64,000 nucleotides of DNA from Streptomyces coeruleorubidus (GCF_028885415.1 NZ_CP118527.1:1364001-1428000), one strand, 5' to 3'; counted from the stretch's first letter, positions 8,552-17,443 are shown. The notes: generated by a model not told the origin, from the letters alone. Made by a program: numbers and translations.

Positions 8552-9022
8552 GTGAAGAGCTCCGACGGCTGGGGAGACGACGTCTACCAGCCGGAACCAT
8601 CCGAGCAGAGAGAGGACACGGGGCTGCTCGACGCCGAGGACACCCTGGAGTACGACGGCGTCGACGATCCCCTCGACCGGGGCTGGTCCCCTCCCGAGCG
8701 GCCCTGGGCCGTGGAGCACACCGGCGTCACCGCGGCGGAGCGGCAGCGGGGCGAGACGCTGGACCAGCGGCTCGCCGAGGAGCTGCCGGAGCCCGTCGCC
8801 CCGGACGGTGACGGTCTCGGGGACTGCCAGGGCACCGACGGGGAACTCCTGGACAACGAGGTCGGCGCCACGCGCTCCGGCCGGCTCGTGGCCCCCGACG
8901 AGGGCGCGCACGAGGACGAGGAGAGCGCGCTGGTCGCCATGGACGTGGGCATCGACGGCGCGGCGGCGTCGGCCGAGGAGGCCGCCGTGCACATCGTCGA
9001 CGAGGACACCCTGTCCGGCTGA
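8552..9022 (+). CDS. DUF5709 family protein
   Basis: 156 residues, strongly acidic and without hydrophobic segments, so a soluble cytoplasmic protein. It matches the Streptomyces DUF5709 pattern: an N-terminal GDDVYQPEPSE, then DPLDRGWSPPERPWAVE, ETLDQRLAEELPE, and a conserved C-terminal half with GRLVAPDEGAHEDEE and GIDGAAASAEEAAVHIVDE. The GTG start at 8552 has GGAGG five bases upstream. No biochemical function is established for the family to my knowledge. It lies 43 bases upstream of the L31 gene in the same direction and could be co-transcribed with it. Confidence 0.85.
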   Translation: MKSSDGWGDDVYQPEPSEQREDTGLLDAEDTLEYDGVDDPLDRGWSPPERPWAVEHTGVTAAERQRGETLDQRLAEELPEPVAPDGDGLGDCQGTDGELLDNEVGATRSGRLVAPDEGAHEDEESALVAMDVGIDGAAASAEEAAVHIVDEDTLSG

Positions 9023-9065
9023 TCGCAGAACCGGCCAGAGCCGCACGAGGGCATGAGGAGCATCC

Positions 9066-9311
9066 ATGCAGCAGGAGAAGCACCCCGACTACCACCCCGT
9101 CGTCTTCCGCGACCGGGCCGCCGGCTACGCGTTCCTGACCCGGTCCACCGCGACCAGCGACCAGACCATCGAGTGGGACGACGGCGAGACCTACCCGGTC
9201 GTGGACGTGGAGATCTCCTCGGAGAGCCACCCCTTCTACACCGGCAAGGCCCGCACGGTGGACTCGGAGGGCCGGGTCGCCGCGTTCGAGCGGCGGTACG
9301 GCAGCCGCTGA
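9066..9311 (+). CDS. rpmE2: 50S ribosomal protein L31, type B (zinc-free)
   Basis: 81 residues, the usual size of type B L31. It starts [16 protein letters not shown] and contains no cysteine at all, so it is the C-minus form that does not bind zinc. Its role is on the large subunit at the intersubunit bridge, where it replaces the zinc-containing L31 when zinc is short. GAGGAGC precedes the ATG. In many actinobacteria such paralogues are repressed by Zur, but I see no palindrome of the Zur type in the 44 bases upstream, so control may lie before the DUF5709 gene or be absent. Confidence 0.93.
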   Translation: MQQEKHPDYHPVVFRDRAAGYAFLTRSTATSDQTIEWDDGETYPVVDVEISSESHPFYTGKARTVDSEGRVAAFERRYGSR

Positions 9312-9337
9312 GCTCTGTCGTCCGGCTCGGCAGGCGC

Positions 9338-10132
9338 TCAGATGACGTTGAGCGCCGCCGCGCAGCCCACCCCGCCGAGCAGCATGAACACCGGCATCAG
9401 CACCTTGAGCTCGACCCAGCTGCCCGCCCGGAACCGCATGAACTTCGGCGGCCCGACCGGGTACCAGCGCTTGCGGCCCACGGGGATGGGCCACAGGATC
9501 GGGCAGCCGGAGACGGTCAGCGCGTCCCCGATGTCGTGCACGATCGCGCCCAGCACGACCGGCAGCCCCAGCCACAGGTACTCCTGGCCCGGCGCCGTGA
9601 ACAGCCAGTCCGCGCCGTTGCCCGGCTTGTCCAGCACACCCGCGAGGATCCACGCGGTTGCCGCGGCCAGCAGCCACACCAGGACCTCGCTGCTGGAGCC
9701 GCGCGTCGCCCGCCACAGCAGACCCTCGATGGCCAGGACCATGTGCACGAAGAGGATCGCCAGCACCCCCCAGCGGTCACTGGTGATCGCCACGACCGAG
9801 GTGCCCGCACCGATCAGCACCGCCCACAGCCAGGTGTGCGTGAGCGTCCGGTGCCCGCCGGAGCGACGCGGGTCACCCTGCTTCTTCGTGGCCTTGTAGA
9901 CGGCGTACGACAGCTTGTCGACGATCTCGCACAGCCAGCGCGACACCGGTCCGAAGGACCGCGAGATGGTCGCCGCCTTGTGGTCGAGGTCCGGGGCGAG
10001 CGCGGCACCGGCGCAGATCAGAGCGCCGACGAGGAGGACCGGCCAGGGCATCGGGTGCCCGGCCGCGGCGGCCGCCGCACCGACGCCGAGCCAGGCGGCG
10101 CCGCCCGACAGTGAGTGTGCTGGTCCCATCAT
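9338..10132 (-). CDS. Membrane-bound metal-dependent hydrolase (YdjM/DUF457 type)
   Basis: 264 residues from the chosen ATG at 10132, which has GGGGCGG nine bases upstream; an in-frame ATG at 10150 would add six residues. The family pattern is visible: GPAHSLSG at the N-terminus, APDLDHKAAT, GGHRTLTHTW and IVHDIGDALT. The spaced His/Asp residues are the presumed metal ligands, set among four to five hydrophobic helices. This is the YdjM-like group of integral membrane hydrolases, whose substrates are unknown. It is convergent with the L31 gene (26 bp between stops) and divergent from the helicase at 10270. Confidence 0.85.
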   Translation of the reverse strand: MMGPAHSLSGGAAWLGVGAAAAAAGHPMPWPVLLVGALICAGAALAPDLDHKAATISRSFGPVSRWLCEIVDKLSYAVYKATKKQGDPRRSGGHRTLTHTWLWAVLIGAGTSVVAITSDRWGVLAILFVHMVLAIEGLLWRATRGSSSEVLVWLLAAATAWILAGVLDKPGNGADWLFTAPGQEYLWLGLPVVLGAIVHDIGDALTVSGCPILWPIPVGRKRWYPVGPPKFMRFRAGSWVELKVLMPVFMLLGGVGCAAALNVI

Positions 10133-10269
10133 CGGCGTTGCCCGCCCCATTCCTCGTGTACCGCTGTCCAGTTGACCGGCGCCCTTGACATCCCGTCGGC
10201 GACACAGCGTAGCGTTCGCGATCTTCGTGCCCGCAGCCGATTCCCGCATCGGGCGGGAGGCCAGGCAAG

Positions 10270-12792
10270 ATGGGGGGCGTGACCCTCATCGATCAGCTGC
10301 CGCGGACCGCCGACCCCGACGCCCTGTACGAAGCCTTCGAGTCGTGGGCCGGTGAGCGGGGTCTCACGCTCTATCCCCACCAGGAGGAGGCGCTGATCGA
10401 GGTGGTCTCGGGCGCGAACGTGATCGTGTCGACGCCCACCGGGTCCGGCAAGAGCATGATCGCGGCGGGCGCGCACTTCGCCGCGCTGGCCCGGGACGAG
10501 GTCACCTTCTACACCGCCCCGATCAAGGCGCTGGTGTCGGAGAAGTTCTTCGAACTGTGCAAGATCTTCGGCACGGAGAACGTCGGCATGCTGACCGGCG
10601 ACGCGTCCGTCAACGCCGACGCCCCCGTGATCTGCTGCACCGCCGAGGTGCTCGCGTCGATCGCACTGCGCGACGGCAAGGCCGCGGACGTCGGCCAGGT
10701 CGTGATGGACGAGTTCCACTTCTACGCGGAGGGCGACCGCGGCTGGGCCTGGCAGATCCCGATCCTGGAACTGCCGCAGGCGCAGTTCGTGCTGATGTCG
10801 GCGACGCTCGGCGACGTCTCCTTCTTCGAGAAGGACCTCACCCGCCGCACCGGCCGCCCGACCGCGGTGGTCCGCTCGGCGACCCGGCCCGTGCCGCTGT
10901 CGTACGAGTACCGCTACACGCCGCTCACCGAGACGCTCACCGACCTGCTGGCAGCCCGGCAGGCGCCCGTCTACATCGTGCACTTCACGCAGGCGCAGGC
11001 CGTGGAGCGGGCGCAGGCGCTGATGAGCATCAACATGTGCTCGCGCGAGGAGAAGGAGCAGATCGCCGAGCTCATCGGCAACTTCCGCTTCACCACCAAG
11101 TTCGGCCGCAACCTCTCCCGCTACGTCCGGCACGGCATCGGTGTCCATCACGCCGGCATGCTGCCCAAGTACCGCCGCCTGGTGGAGAAGCTCGCGCAGG
11201 CCGGCCTGCTGAAGGTCATCTGCGGCACGGACACGCTCGGCGTGGGCGTCAACGTCCCCATCCGCACGGTGCTGTTCACGGCGCTCACCAAGTACGACGG
11301 CACTCGCGTACGCACCCTGCGCGCCCGGGAGTTCCACCAGATCGCGGGCCGTGCCGGACGGGCCGGCTACGACACGGAGGGCTTCGTCGTCGCGCAGGCG
11401 CCCGAGCACGTCGTGGAGAACGAGAAGGCGCTCGCCAAGGCGGGCGACGATCCGAAGAAGCGCCGCAAGGTCGTCCGCAAGAAGGCCCCGGAGGGCTTCG
11501 TCGCGTGGTCGGAGCAGACCTTCGAGAAGCTCATCACCTCCGAACCGGAGCCGCTGAGCTCCCGTTTCCGGGTGACGCACACGATGCTGCTGTCGGTGAT
11601 CGCCCGTCCCGGCAACGCCTTCGAGGCGATGCGCCACCTGCTGGAGGACAACCACGAGCCGCGCAAACAGCAGCTTCGGCACATCCGCCGCGCCATCGCC
11701 ATCTACCGCTCGCTGCTGGACGGCGGCATCGTCGAGAAGCTCGACGAGCCGGACGCGACCGGCCGCGTCGTCCGCCTCACCGTCGACCTCCAGCAGGACT
11801 TCGCGCTCAACCAGCCGCTGTCCACGTTCGCGCTGGCCGCGTTCGAGCTGCTGGACCCCGAATCGCCGTCGTACGCGCTCGACATGGTGTCCGTGGTCGA
11901 GTCCACCCTGGACGACCCGCGGCAGATCCTCGCCGCGCAGCAGAACAAGGCGCGCGGCGAGGCCGTGGCCGCGATGAAGGCGGACGGCGTCGAGTACGAG
12001 GAGCGCATGGAGCGTCTCCAGGACATCACGTATCCGAAGCCGCTGGAGGAGTTGCTCTTCCACGCGTACGACACGTACCGCAAGAGCCACCCCTGGGTAG
12101 GCGACCATCCGCTGTCGCCGAAGTCGGTCATCCGGGACATGTACGAACGGGCGCTGTCCTTCACGGAGTTGGTGTCCCACTACGAGCTGGCGCGCACCGA
12201 GGGCATCGTGCTGCGCTACCTGGCCAGCGCCTACAAGGCCCTCGACCACACCGTCCCGGACGACCTCAAGTCCGAGGACCTCCAGGACCTGATCGAGTGG
12301 CTGGGCGAGATGGTGCGCCAGGTCGACTCCAGCCTGCTGGACGAGTGGGAGCAGCTCGCCAACCCGGAGGAGATGACCGCCGAGGAGGCCCAGGAGAAGG
12401 CCGACGAGGTCAAGCCGGTCACCGCCAACGCGCGTGCCTTCCGCGTCCTGGTCCGCAACGCCATGTTCCGCCGAGTCGAGCTGGCCGCCCTCGACCAGGT
12501 CGAGGAGTTGGGCGAGATGGACGCGGAGTCCGGCTGGGACGCCGACGCCTGGGGCGAGGCGATGGACAAGTACTGGGACGAGTACGACGACCTCGGCACC
12601 GGCCCCGACGCCCGCGGCCCCAAGCTACTGCTCATCGAGGAGGAACCGGAGAACGCCCTGTGGCGGGTCCGGCAGATCTTCCACGACCCGAACGGCGACC
12701 ACGACTGGGGCATCAGCGCGGAGGTCGACCTCACCGCCTCCGACGCGGAGGGCCGCGCGGTCGTCCGGGTCACCGACGTCGGCCAGCTGTGA
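10270..12792 (+). CDS. Ski2-like DEAD/DEAH-box RNA helicase with DUF3516 C-terminus
   Basis: 840 residues. Superfamily 2 motifs are complete: Q-like YPHQEEAL (~35-42), Walker A STPTGSGKS (54-62), DEFH box (147-150), SATLGD (177-182), GTDTLGVGVNVP and QIAGRAGRAG. The second half matches the actinobacterial DUF3516 extension and is rich in acidic and Arg residues. The DEFH box and overall layout place it with Ski2/Mtr4-like helicases, probably acting in RNA turnover or ribosome maturation; that role is inferred. A GTG at 10279 is an alternative start only three codons in. The TesB gene follows 37 bases downstream in the same direction. Confidence 0.9.
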   Translation: MGGVTLIDQLPRTADPDALYEAFESWAGERGLTLYPHQEEALIEVVSGANVIVSTPTGSGKSMIAAGAHFAALARDEVTFYTAPIKALVSEKFFELCKIFGTENVGMLTGDASVNADAPVICCTAEVLASIALRDGKAADVGQVVMDEFHFYAEGDRGWAWQIPILELPQAQFVLMSATLGDVSFFEKDLTRRTGRPTAVVRSATRPVPLSYEYRYTPLTETLTDLLAARQAPVYIVHFTQAQAVERAQALMSINMCSREEKEQIAELIGNFRFTTKFGRNLSRYVRHGIGVHHAGMLPKYRRLVEKLAQAGLLKVICGTDTLGVGVNVPIRTVLFTALTKYDGTRVRTLRAREFHQIAGRAGRAGYDTEGFVVAQAPEHVVENEKALAKAGDDPKKRRKVVRKKAPEGFVAWSEQTFEKLITSEPEPLSSRFRVTHTMLLSVIARPGNAFEAMRHLLEDNHEPRKQQLRHIRRAIAIYRSLLDGGIVEKLDEPDATGRVVRLTVDLQQDFALNQPLSTFALAAFELLDPESPSYALDMVSVVESTLDDPRQILAAQQNKARGEAVAAMKADGVEYEERMERLQDITYPKPLEELLFHAYDTYRKSHPWVGDHPLSPKSVIRDMYERALSFTELVSHYELARTEGIVLRYLASAYKALDHTVPDDLKSEDLQDLIEWLGEMVRQVDSSLLDEWEQLANPEEMTAEEAQEKADEVKPVTANARAFRVLVRNAMFRRVELAALDQVEELGEMDAESGWDADAWGEAMDKYWDEYDDLGTGPDARGPKLLLIEEEPENALWRVRQIFHDPNGDHDWGISAEVDLTASDAEGRAVVRVTDVGQL

Positions 12793-12829
12793 ACGGCCTG
12801 GCAGCAGCGAGCACAGGAGAATCCCACGC

Positions 12830-13702
12830 ATGACGACGAACCCGGCCGAGAGACTGGTCGACCTGCTCGATCTGGAGCAGATCGAGGTCAACATCTTCCG
12901 TGGCCGCAGCCCGCAGGAGTCCCTTCAGCGAGTCTTCGGCGGCCAGGTGGCCGGCCAGGCCATGGTCGCCGCAGGCCGCACCACGGACGGCGAACGTCCC
13001 GTGCACTCGCTGCACGCGTACTTCCTGCGCCCGGGCATCCCGGGCGTGCCGATCGTCTACCAGGTCGAGCGGGTGCGCGACGGGCGGTCGTTCACGACCC
13101 GCCGGGTCACGGCCGTACAGCAGGGCCGCACGATCTTCAATCTCACCGCCTCCTTCCACAAGCCGGAAGAGGGCAGCTTCGAGCACCAGCTGCCGCCCGC
13201 CCGCACGGTCCCGGACCCGGAGTCCCTGCCCACGGTGACGGACGAGATCCGGGAGCATCTGGGCGCGCTGCCCGAGCAGTTGGAGCGGATGGCCCGCCGC
13301 CAGCCCTTCGACATCCGCTACGTGGACCGGCTGCGCTGGACCACCGAGGAGGTCGCGGACGCCGAGCCGCGCAGCGCCGTGTGGATGCGCGCGGTCGGGC
13401 CGCTCGGCGACGACCCGCTCGTGCACACCTGCGCCCTCACCTACGCCAGCGACATGACCCTCCTGGACGCCGTCCGCATCCCGGTCGAGCCGCTGTGGGG
13501 CCCCCGGGGCTTCGACATGGCGTCGCTGGACCACGCCATGTGGTTCCACCGCCCGTTCCGGGCCGACGACTGGCTGCTGTACGACCAGGAGTCGCCGATC
13601 GCGGTCGGCGGCCGCGGTCTGGCCCGGGGCCGGATCTACGACCGTGAGGGCCGGCTGGTCGTGTCGGTCGTGCAGGAGGGGCTCTTCCGCAAGCTGGACT
13701 GA
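12830..13702 (+). CDS. tesB: Acyl-CoA thioesterase II (TesB family)
   Basis: 290 residues, the standard length, made of two hotdog domains. The first contains RVFGGQVAGQAMVAAGRT and VHSLHAYFLRPG; the second contains CALTYASDMTLLD and FDMASLDHAMWFHRPFRADDWLLYDQES, where the catalytic Asp of the DMTLL segment and downstream polar residues lie. It hydrolyses acyl-CoA to free acid and CoA in the cytoplasm. The ATG at 12830 follows CAGGAGA with normal spacing; a longer same-frame extension upstream is antisense-like shadow within the helicase gene. Probably co-transcribed with the helicase, though the functions are unrelated. Confidence 0.93.
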   Translation: MTTNPAERLVDLLDLEQIEVNIFRGRSPQESLQRVFGGQVAGQAMVAAGRTTDGERPVHSLHAYFLRPGIPGVPIVYQVERVRDGRSFTTRRVTAVQQGRTIFNLTASFHKPEEGSFEHQLPPARTVPDPESLPTVTDEIREHLGALPEQLERMARRQPFDIRYVDRLRWTTEEVADAEPRSAVWMRAVGPLGDDPLVHTCALTYASDMTLLDAVRIPVEPLWGPRGFDMASLDHAMWFHRPFRADDWLLYDQESPIAVGGRGLARGRIYDREGRLVVSVVQEGLFRKLD

Positions 13703-13728
13703 CCTGGCCCTTCGCCGATCGCAGGCCC

Positions 13729-14715
13729 ATGCCTTTCGGGTCTCCGATCGCGCCCGGGACCGGATCCGGCGACCATGGCAGGAGCGTCACACGCCCGCCG
13801 ATCCGGGAGGTGGCCACGCTGCCCACCGTGTTCCCCGTCGTCTTCGCGGTCTGCGCGGCCCTCTGCAACGCCGTCGCGACGGTGTTGCAGCGCAAGGCGG
13901 CGCTCACCGTGCCGCGCTCCCAGGGGTTCAGGGCAGGGCTGATCGCCGACCTGCTGCGCCGGCCCGTCTGGCTGGCCGGCATCCTCGTGGTGATCGGCGC
14001 CGCCGTCTGCCAGGCGCTGGCGCTGGCGACCGGGCCGCTGACGATCGTGCAGCCGCTGTTCGTGCTGGAGCTGCCGCTGACCCTCGTCGTCGCGTCGCTG
14101 CTGATGCACCGGCATCTGCCGCGCACGGGCTGGCTTGCCGTGACGGTGGTGGTGGCCGGACTGGCGATCGCGCTCGCCGCCGCGTCCCCCGCCGGCAATC
14201 GCACCCAGGTGGAGCTGGACCGCTGGATCCCCGCGCTCGCCGTGTGCGCCGGGGCGGTCGCCGGCCTCGCCGTCGCCGCCCTGCGGCGCCCGGAGGGCCG
14301 GGCCCGGGCGGCGTGTCTGGGAGCCGCGACGGCGATCAGCTACGCGGTGACCGCGGCGCTGATGAAGGCCGCCACCCACATCCTCGACGAGCAGGGACTC
14401 GTGGGTTTCCTCACCGCCTGGCAGACCTACGCGTTCGCCGCGACCGGCGTGTGCGCGCTGTTCCTGCTGGAGAACGCGATGCAGGCCGGCCCGCTGGTCG
14501 CCTCGCAGCCCGCGCTGACCCTCGGCGACGCGCTGGTGAGCCTCGCCCTCGGCATCCTTCTGTACGAGGAGACCATACGGACCGGGTGGTGGCTGCTGCC
14601 TCAGCTGTTCGGTGCCGCGCTGATCGCCGCGGGGGTGTTCGTCCTGTCGCGAATGCCGTTCACACAGTCGCTCGTGGCGCCGGATGAGGAGCGCCGGACG
14701 GCGGGAGTGCCTTGA
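13729..14715 (+). CDS. DMT-superfamily (EamA-like) membrane transporter
   Basis: Up to 328 residues with about nine to ten hydrophobic segments. The first, VVFAVCAALCNAVATVLQRKAA, ends in the QRKA turn typical of Streptomyces DMT permeases; later ones are separated by short Arg-rich loops, with one longer loop (about 170-180) between the two five-helix repeats. The start is uncertain. The ATG at 13729 adds a ~30-residue hydrophilic leader without similarity to a signal sequence, while GGGAGG at 13805-13810 suggests initiation nearer 13819-13828 (GTG at 13828). Substrate unknown. Transcribed with the thioesterase gene (26-bp gap). Confidence 0.8.
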   Translation: MPFGSPIAPGTGSGDHGRSVTRPPIREVATLPTVFPVVFAVCAALCNAVATVLQRKAALTVPRSQGFRAGLIADLLRRPVWLAGILVVIGAAVCQALALATGPLTIVQPLFVLELPLTLVVASLLMHRHLPRTGWLAVTVVVAGLAIALAAASPAGNRTQVELDRWIPALAVCAGAVAGLAVAALRRPEGRARAACLGAATAISYAVTAALMKAATHILDEQGLVGFLTAWQTYAFAATGVCALFLLENAMQAGPLVASQPALTLGDALVSLALGILLYEETIRTGWWLLPQLFGAALIAAGVFVLSRMPFTQSLVAPDEERRTAGVP

Positions 14716-14745
14716 GCGGGAGCGCCTGAGACGAAGGAGGTCGCC

Positions 14746-15170
14746 ATGGGACGTCTCAGCGAGCTGACGAGGAGGAGGCACAGCTGGCGGCCGAGCTCGG
14801 CGGCCGTACCCGTTTCACGCGTCTGGACGTCACCGTCGAGGAGGACTGGCGGCGGGCCCTGACCGAGACGGAGCAGGCCCTCGGTCCGGTGTCGGTCCTG
14901 GTCAACAACGCGGGGATCATCGACTGGAGCACGATGGAGCAACAGAGCCCCGCGTCGTTCCGCCGGGTCCTCGACGTCAACCTCACGTGCGCCTGGCTGG
15001 GCATGCGCCACGGCCCAGCCCATCCCCCGGTTCGGCGAGCCCGAGGAGGTCGCCCGCATGGTGCGCTTCATCGTCACCGACGCCACCTTCTCGACGGGCA
15101 GCGAGTTCGCCATGGACGGCGGCATCCTTGCCGGCCCGCCGGCTGGCCTCCCCCCCCCCCCGGCGACTGA
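14746..15170 (+). pseudogene. Decayed short-chain dehydrogenase/reductase with two internal deletions
   Basis: A good ribosome site (GAAGGAGG) precedes ATG 14746, which starts MGRLSE. The reading frame then changes to DEEEAQLAAELGG, LDVTVEEDW, VSVLVNNAGIIDWSTME and VNLTCAWLGMRH (SDR middle region including NNAG). At about 15005 it switches back to the first frame with PIPRFGEPEEVARMVRFIV and TGSEFAMDGGILAG (the SDR C-terminus). Two segments are therefore missing: the N-terminal cofactor motif TGxxxGxG, and the whole catalytic stretch with Ser and YxxxK. A run of 12 C near the end shifts the frame again before TGA 15168. What remains cannot be an active enzyme. The closest family is 3-alpha/20-beta-hydroxysteroid dehydrogenase-like SDRs. 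Confidence 0.85.
15150..15161. repeat. Homopolymer of 12 cytosines
   Basis: An uninterrupted C12 tract in the 3' end of the SDR remnant. Such tracts slip during replication and sequencing, so the local frame here is unreliable. No selection is expected to hold it in a dead gene. Confidence 0.9.
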
Positions 15171-15230
15171 CCGGTCCAGCCCGGCCCGCCGACTGTCCTG
15201 CCCCCCGGTGAGTGACCGGCCCCGGCCGGA

Positions 15231-16016
15231 TCACCCGTCCGGCTGGCACCGCGGGCACCACACCGTGCCACGGCCCGCCATCCGGGACCGGCGCAGACCG
15301 CTGCCGCAGCGCGGGCATCTGGGGTCGGGGTCGTCACGATGTCCGGTGAGCCAGGAGTCCCGCGGCGGTACGCAGCCGGCGTTGACGGCGGACCGCAAGG
15401 TCCTGCGCATCTCGCTGTACAGGCGACGGCAGTCGTCCTGGGTGAGCTCACGCGCCCGGTGGTCGGGGCGCAGCCGGGCGCGCCACAGGATCTCGTCGGC
15501 GAGCAGATTGCCGAGGCCGGCCAGGACGGACTGGTCGGTGAGCGCGGTCTTCAGGTGGCCTCGGCGCGAAGAGAGCACGGCCTCGAACTCCGCGCGGTCC
15601 ACCGCCATCGCGTCGGGGCCCTGCCGCCGAAGCAGCCGGTCAAGGTCGGAGTCGTCGTGGGCCAGCCACAGGCCCTGGAGTTTGCGCTGGTCACGGAAGC
15701 GCAGCTGACGGTTGCCACTCAGGGTGAACAGCACGCGGTCGTGGGCCTCGACGGCATCGTCGGGACGACCGCAGACCAGCCGGCCGGTCATGCCGAAGTG
15801 CAGTACCAGGGTGGGGCCGCCGGTGCGGGCGAGCAGCCACTTGCCGTGCCGCTCCGGTGTGCCGAACCGCCGGCCCTCCAGCGCGTCACGCAGGCCCCTC
15901 ACCCCTACCCCGCGCAGGACGCCCGCGTCCCGCACTTCGACATGCCGCACGACCCGTCCCTTCGCGCAGGACTCGAGCACCTGCCGGAAGCCTTCGACAT
16001 CGGGCAGCTCGGGCAT
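15231..16016 (-). CDS. Formamidopyrimidine-DNA glycosylase/endonuclease VIII family protein
   Basis: 261 residues. It starts MPELPDVE: after Met removal Pro1 is the nucleophile and Glu2 the catalytic acid. The more usual Glu at residue 6 (counting Met) is Asp, as in a distinct actinobacterial Fpg/Nei subgroup. Other marks are KWLLARTGG with the conserved Lys, HFGMTGRL, QSVLAGLGNLLADEILW (helix-two-turn-helix) and a C-terminal zinc finger with paired CPRC motifs. The enzyme excises oxidised bases and nicks the strand in base excision repair. It stops 11 bases before the VOC gene start region begins on the same strand, suggesting one operon. It is convergent with the SDR remnant. Confidence 0.9.
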   Translation of the reverse strand: MPELPDVEGFRQVLESCAKGRVVRHVEVRDAGVLRGVGVRGLRDALEGRRFGTPERHGKWLLARTGGPTLVLHFGMTGRLVCGRPDDAVEAHDRVLFTLSGNRQLRFRDQRKLQGLWLAHDDSDLDRLLRRQGPDAMAVDRAEFEAVLSSRRGHLKTALTDQSVLAGLGNLLADEILWRARLRPDHRARELTQDDCRRLYSEMRRTLRSAVNAGCVPPRDSWLTGHRDDPDPRCPRCGSGLRRSRMAGRGTVWCPRCQPDG

Positions 16017-16026
16017 GACCGACGGG

Positions 16027-16398
16027 TCAGGTTTCCTGGAGGACGGACAGCACGTTCCCCGCCGGGTCGGTGAACCACGCGATCAGCGGGCCGCCGCCGC
16101 GGAAGATGCCCTTGTCGTCCGCCTTGAGGTGGTCGTAGCGCTCGAAACGCACCCCCCTTCTGCTCAGCTCGTCGACCGCCGCCTCGATGTCGTCGACGGG
16201 GAAGTTGAGGATGGTGTAGGTCGCCGGGGTGTGGTCCTCCTTCGGGTAGACCAGGATGTCCCGGCCCCCCGCGATGTGCAGGATCAGCATGCCGTGCTCT
16301 TCCGAGACGCGGATTCCCAGCGTGTCGCCGTAGAACTTCCTGGCCGCGTCGATGTCGTTCACGGAGAAACCGCTGTACGCCTTCGTCGTACCGAACAT
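16027..16398 (-). CDS. VOC (glyoxalase/bleomycin-resistance/dioxygenase fold) protein
   Basis: 123 residues, a single vicinal-oxygen-chelate module pair: residues ~1-55 ([28 protein letters not shown]) and ~65-120 ([22 protein letters not shown], ending in [13 protein letters not shown]). These are the beta-alpha-beta-beta-beta repeats of the family, with possible metal ligands in the HI, WF and late Glu/Gln positions. Members may be lyases, dioxygenases or binding proteins, so no reaction is assigned. ATG 16398 has GGGAGGCGATC just upstream. Upstream of and co-directional with the Fpg/Nei gene, with a 10-bp gap. Confidence 0.88.
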   Translation of the reverse strand: MFGTTKAYSGFSVNDIDAARKFYGDTLGIRVSEEHGMLILHIAGGRDILVYPKEDHTPATYTILNFPVDDIEAAVDELSRRGVRFERYDHLKADDKGIFRGGGPLIAWFTDPAGNVLSVLQET

Positions 16399-16504
16399 GA
16401 TCGCCTCCCGGACATAGTCTCCTCACAGTTCGGACCGGGATGCATCCGGAAACTCATCGCGAATCGGGCGGACGACAGAGCGGCGTCCTCCGCCCCGGCC
16501 GGGA

Positions 16505-16684
16505 TCAGGGGCGGCCCGCGGGCCGCCGGCCTCTGCGGCGCAGCCAGCCCAGGAGGCCGTGGGAAGGGGTGTGGTCCGGGGGCGCGGGCTGGTTTTCCAC
16601 CGGAGCCGTGACGGGCTCCGGTGCTGAGGTGGGGGCCGGCACCTGCTGCGGGGCCGGTTCCGGGGCCGGGCGTGGTGCCGGCAG
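16505..16684 (-). pseudogene. In-frame continuation of the DUF6397 gene beyond a TAA codon
   Basis: Immediately after TAA (16685-16687) the same frame stays open for 59 codons to TGA at 16505. It encodes a Pro/Ala/Glu linker (PAPRPAPEPAPQQVPAPTSA) followed by HGLLGWLRRRGRRPAGRP. Third positions are almost all G or C, as in real Streptomyces coding DNA. This looks like the natural C-terminus of the upstream gene, separated by a nonsense change. It may also be read through or be a sequencing error. Confidence 0.6.
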
Positions 16685-17443
16685 TTACCTTCGGGCCGCT
16701 TCCATCGTGTGGGCGAGGTCCGCTCGGAACCAGGCCACTTCGTCCGGCTCGCTCGCCGTCATGAGCTCCTGGGCCCGGTCGGCCGCGGGGGAGCCGGGCG
16801 CGCCGTGTGCCGGGAGCCGGGGGCGGCAGCGGTTCAGGTGGGCGCGCTCGTACGGGTCCTCGACGACCTCCGCCACGTCGGCCGGGTCGAGGAGGCAGGC
16901 GACGGCCGCATGCGCCCACGGGTCGTCTCCCGCCTGCCGCAGCAGGAACCCGGTGTGCCGTCCCCGCCAGTTGCGGGGCCGCCGGTCCAGGCCCGCCTTC
17001 AGCCCTTCCCGCACCTCGGCGGGCGTGCGGCCGGTCAGCAGCCGGGCGTTGCGCTCCTCGGTCGCGAACTGCCGCAGCTCCTCGGCCAGATAGAGCCAGA
17101 CGACGGTGCGGTAGCGGTTCAGATAGAAGCGCACCGGCACGAGCAGGCCGAAGCGCACGAGGCTCGTGAACCTGGTGGGCGTCACGTCCATGAGCTTGGC
17201 GCCCTCGTTGGTTCCTGCGGTCGCGACGCGCTCGCGCAGTGCGTCCGGTAAGCCGTCCTCGGCGCGCAGCCGGTCGATCTCGGCGCGGGCGACCCGTCGG
17301 CCTCCGCCTCCTTCGTCGGGAACGGTCCGGATGAGTCCGAGATTCACCGCCAGGTCGAACTCGCCCCGCCTGAGGCCCAGTTCGCGGGCCGCCCGGCTCG
17401 GGGCGAAGGTGAGGCGTTCGGGTTTCGCGATGGTGCCTGACAT
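16685..17443 (-). CDS. DUF6397 family protein (possibly truncated by TAA)
   Basis: 252 residues. It matches the Streptomyces DUF6397 pattern: APSRAARELGLRRGEFDLAVNLGLIRTVPDEGGGGRRVARAEIDRLRAE (a helix-turn-helix-like N-terminus, ~15-65), GTNEGAKLMDVTPTRFTSLVRFGLLVPVRFYLNRYRTVVWLYLAEELRQF, then an Arg-rich region. Function is not known; the N-terminus resembles a DNA-binding fold, so a regulatory role is a guess. The stop is TAA, the rarest stop in this GC-rich genome, and the frame continues with coding character for 59 more codons (16505-16684). GGGGGAGACC precedes the ATG. Confidence 0.82.
   Translation of the reverse strand: MSGTIAKPERLTFAPSRAARELGLRRGEFDLAVNLGLIRTVPDEGGGGRRVARAEIDRLRAEDGLPDALRERVATAGTNEGAKLMDVTPTRFTSLVRFGLLVPVRFYLNRYRTVVWLYLAEELRQFATEERNARLLTGRTPAEVREGLKAGLDRRPRNWRGRHTGFLLRQAGDDPWAHAAVACLLDPADVAEVVEDPYERAHLNRCRPRLPAHGAPGSPAADRAQELMTASEPDEVAWFRADLAHTMEAARR

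Noticed and set aside
9023..9065. Zur box before the L31 type B gene
   Set aside because: I looked for a palindrome of the TGAAAATGATTTTCA kind in this gap and found none.
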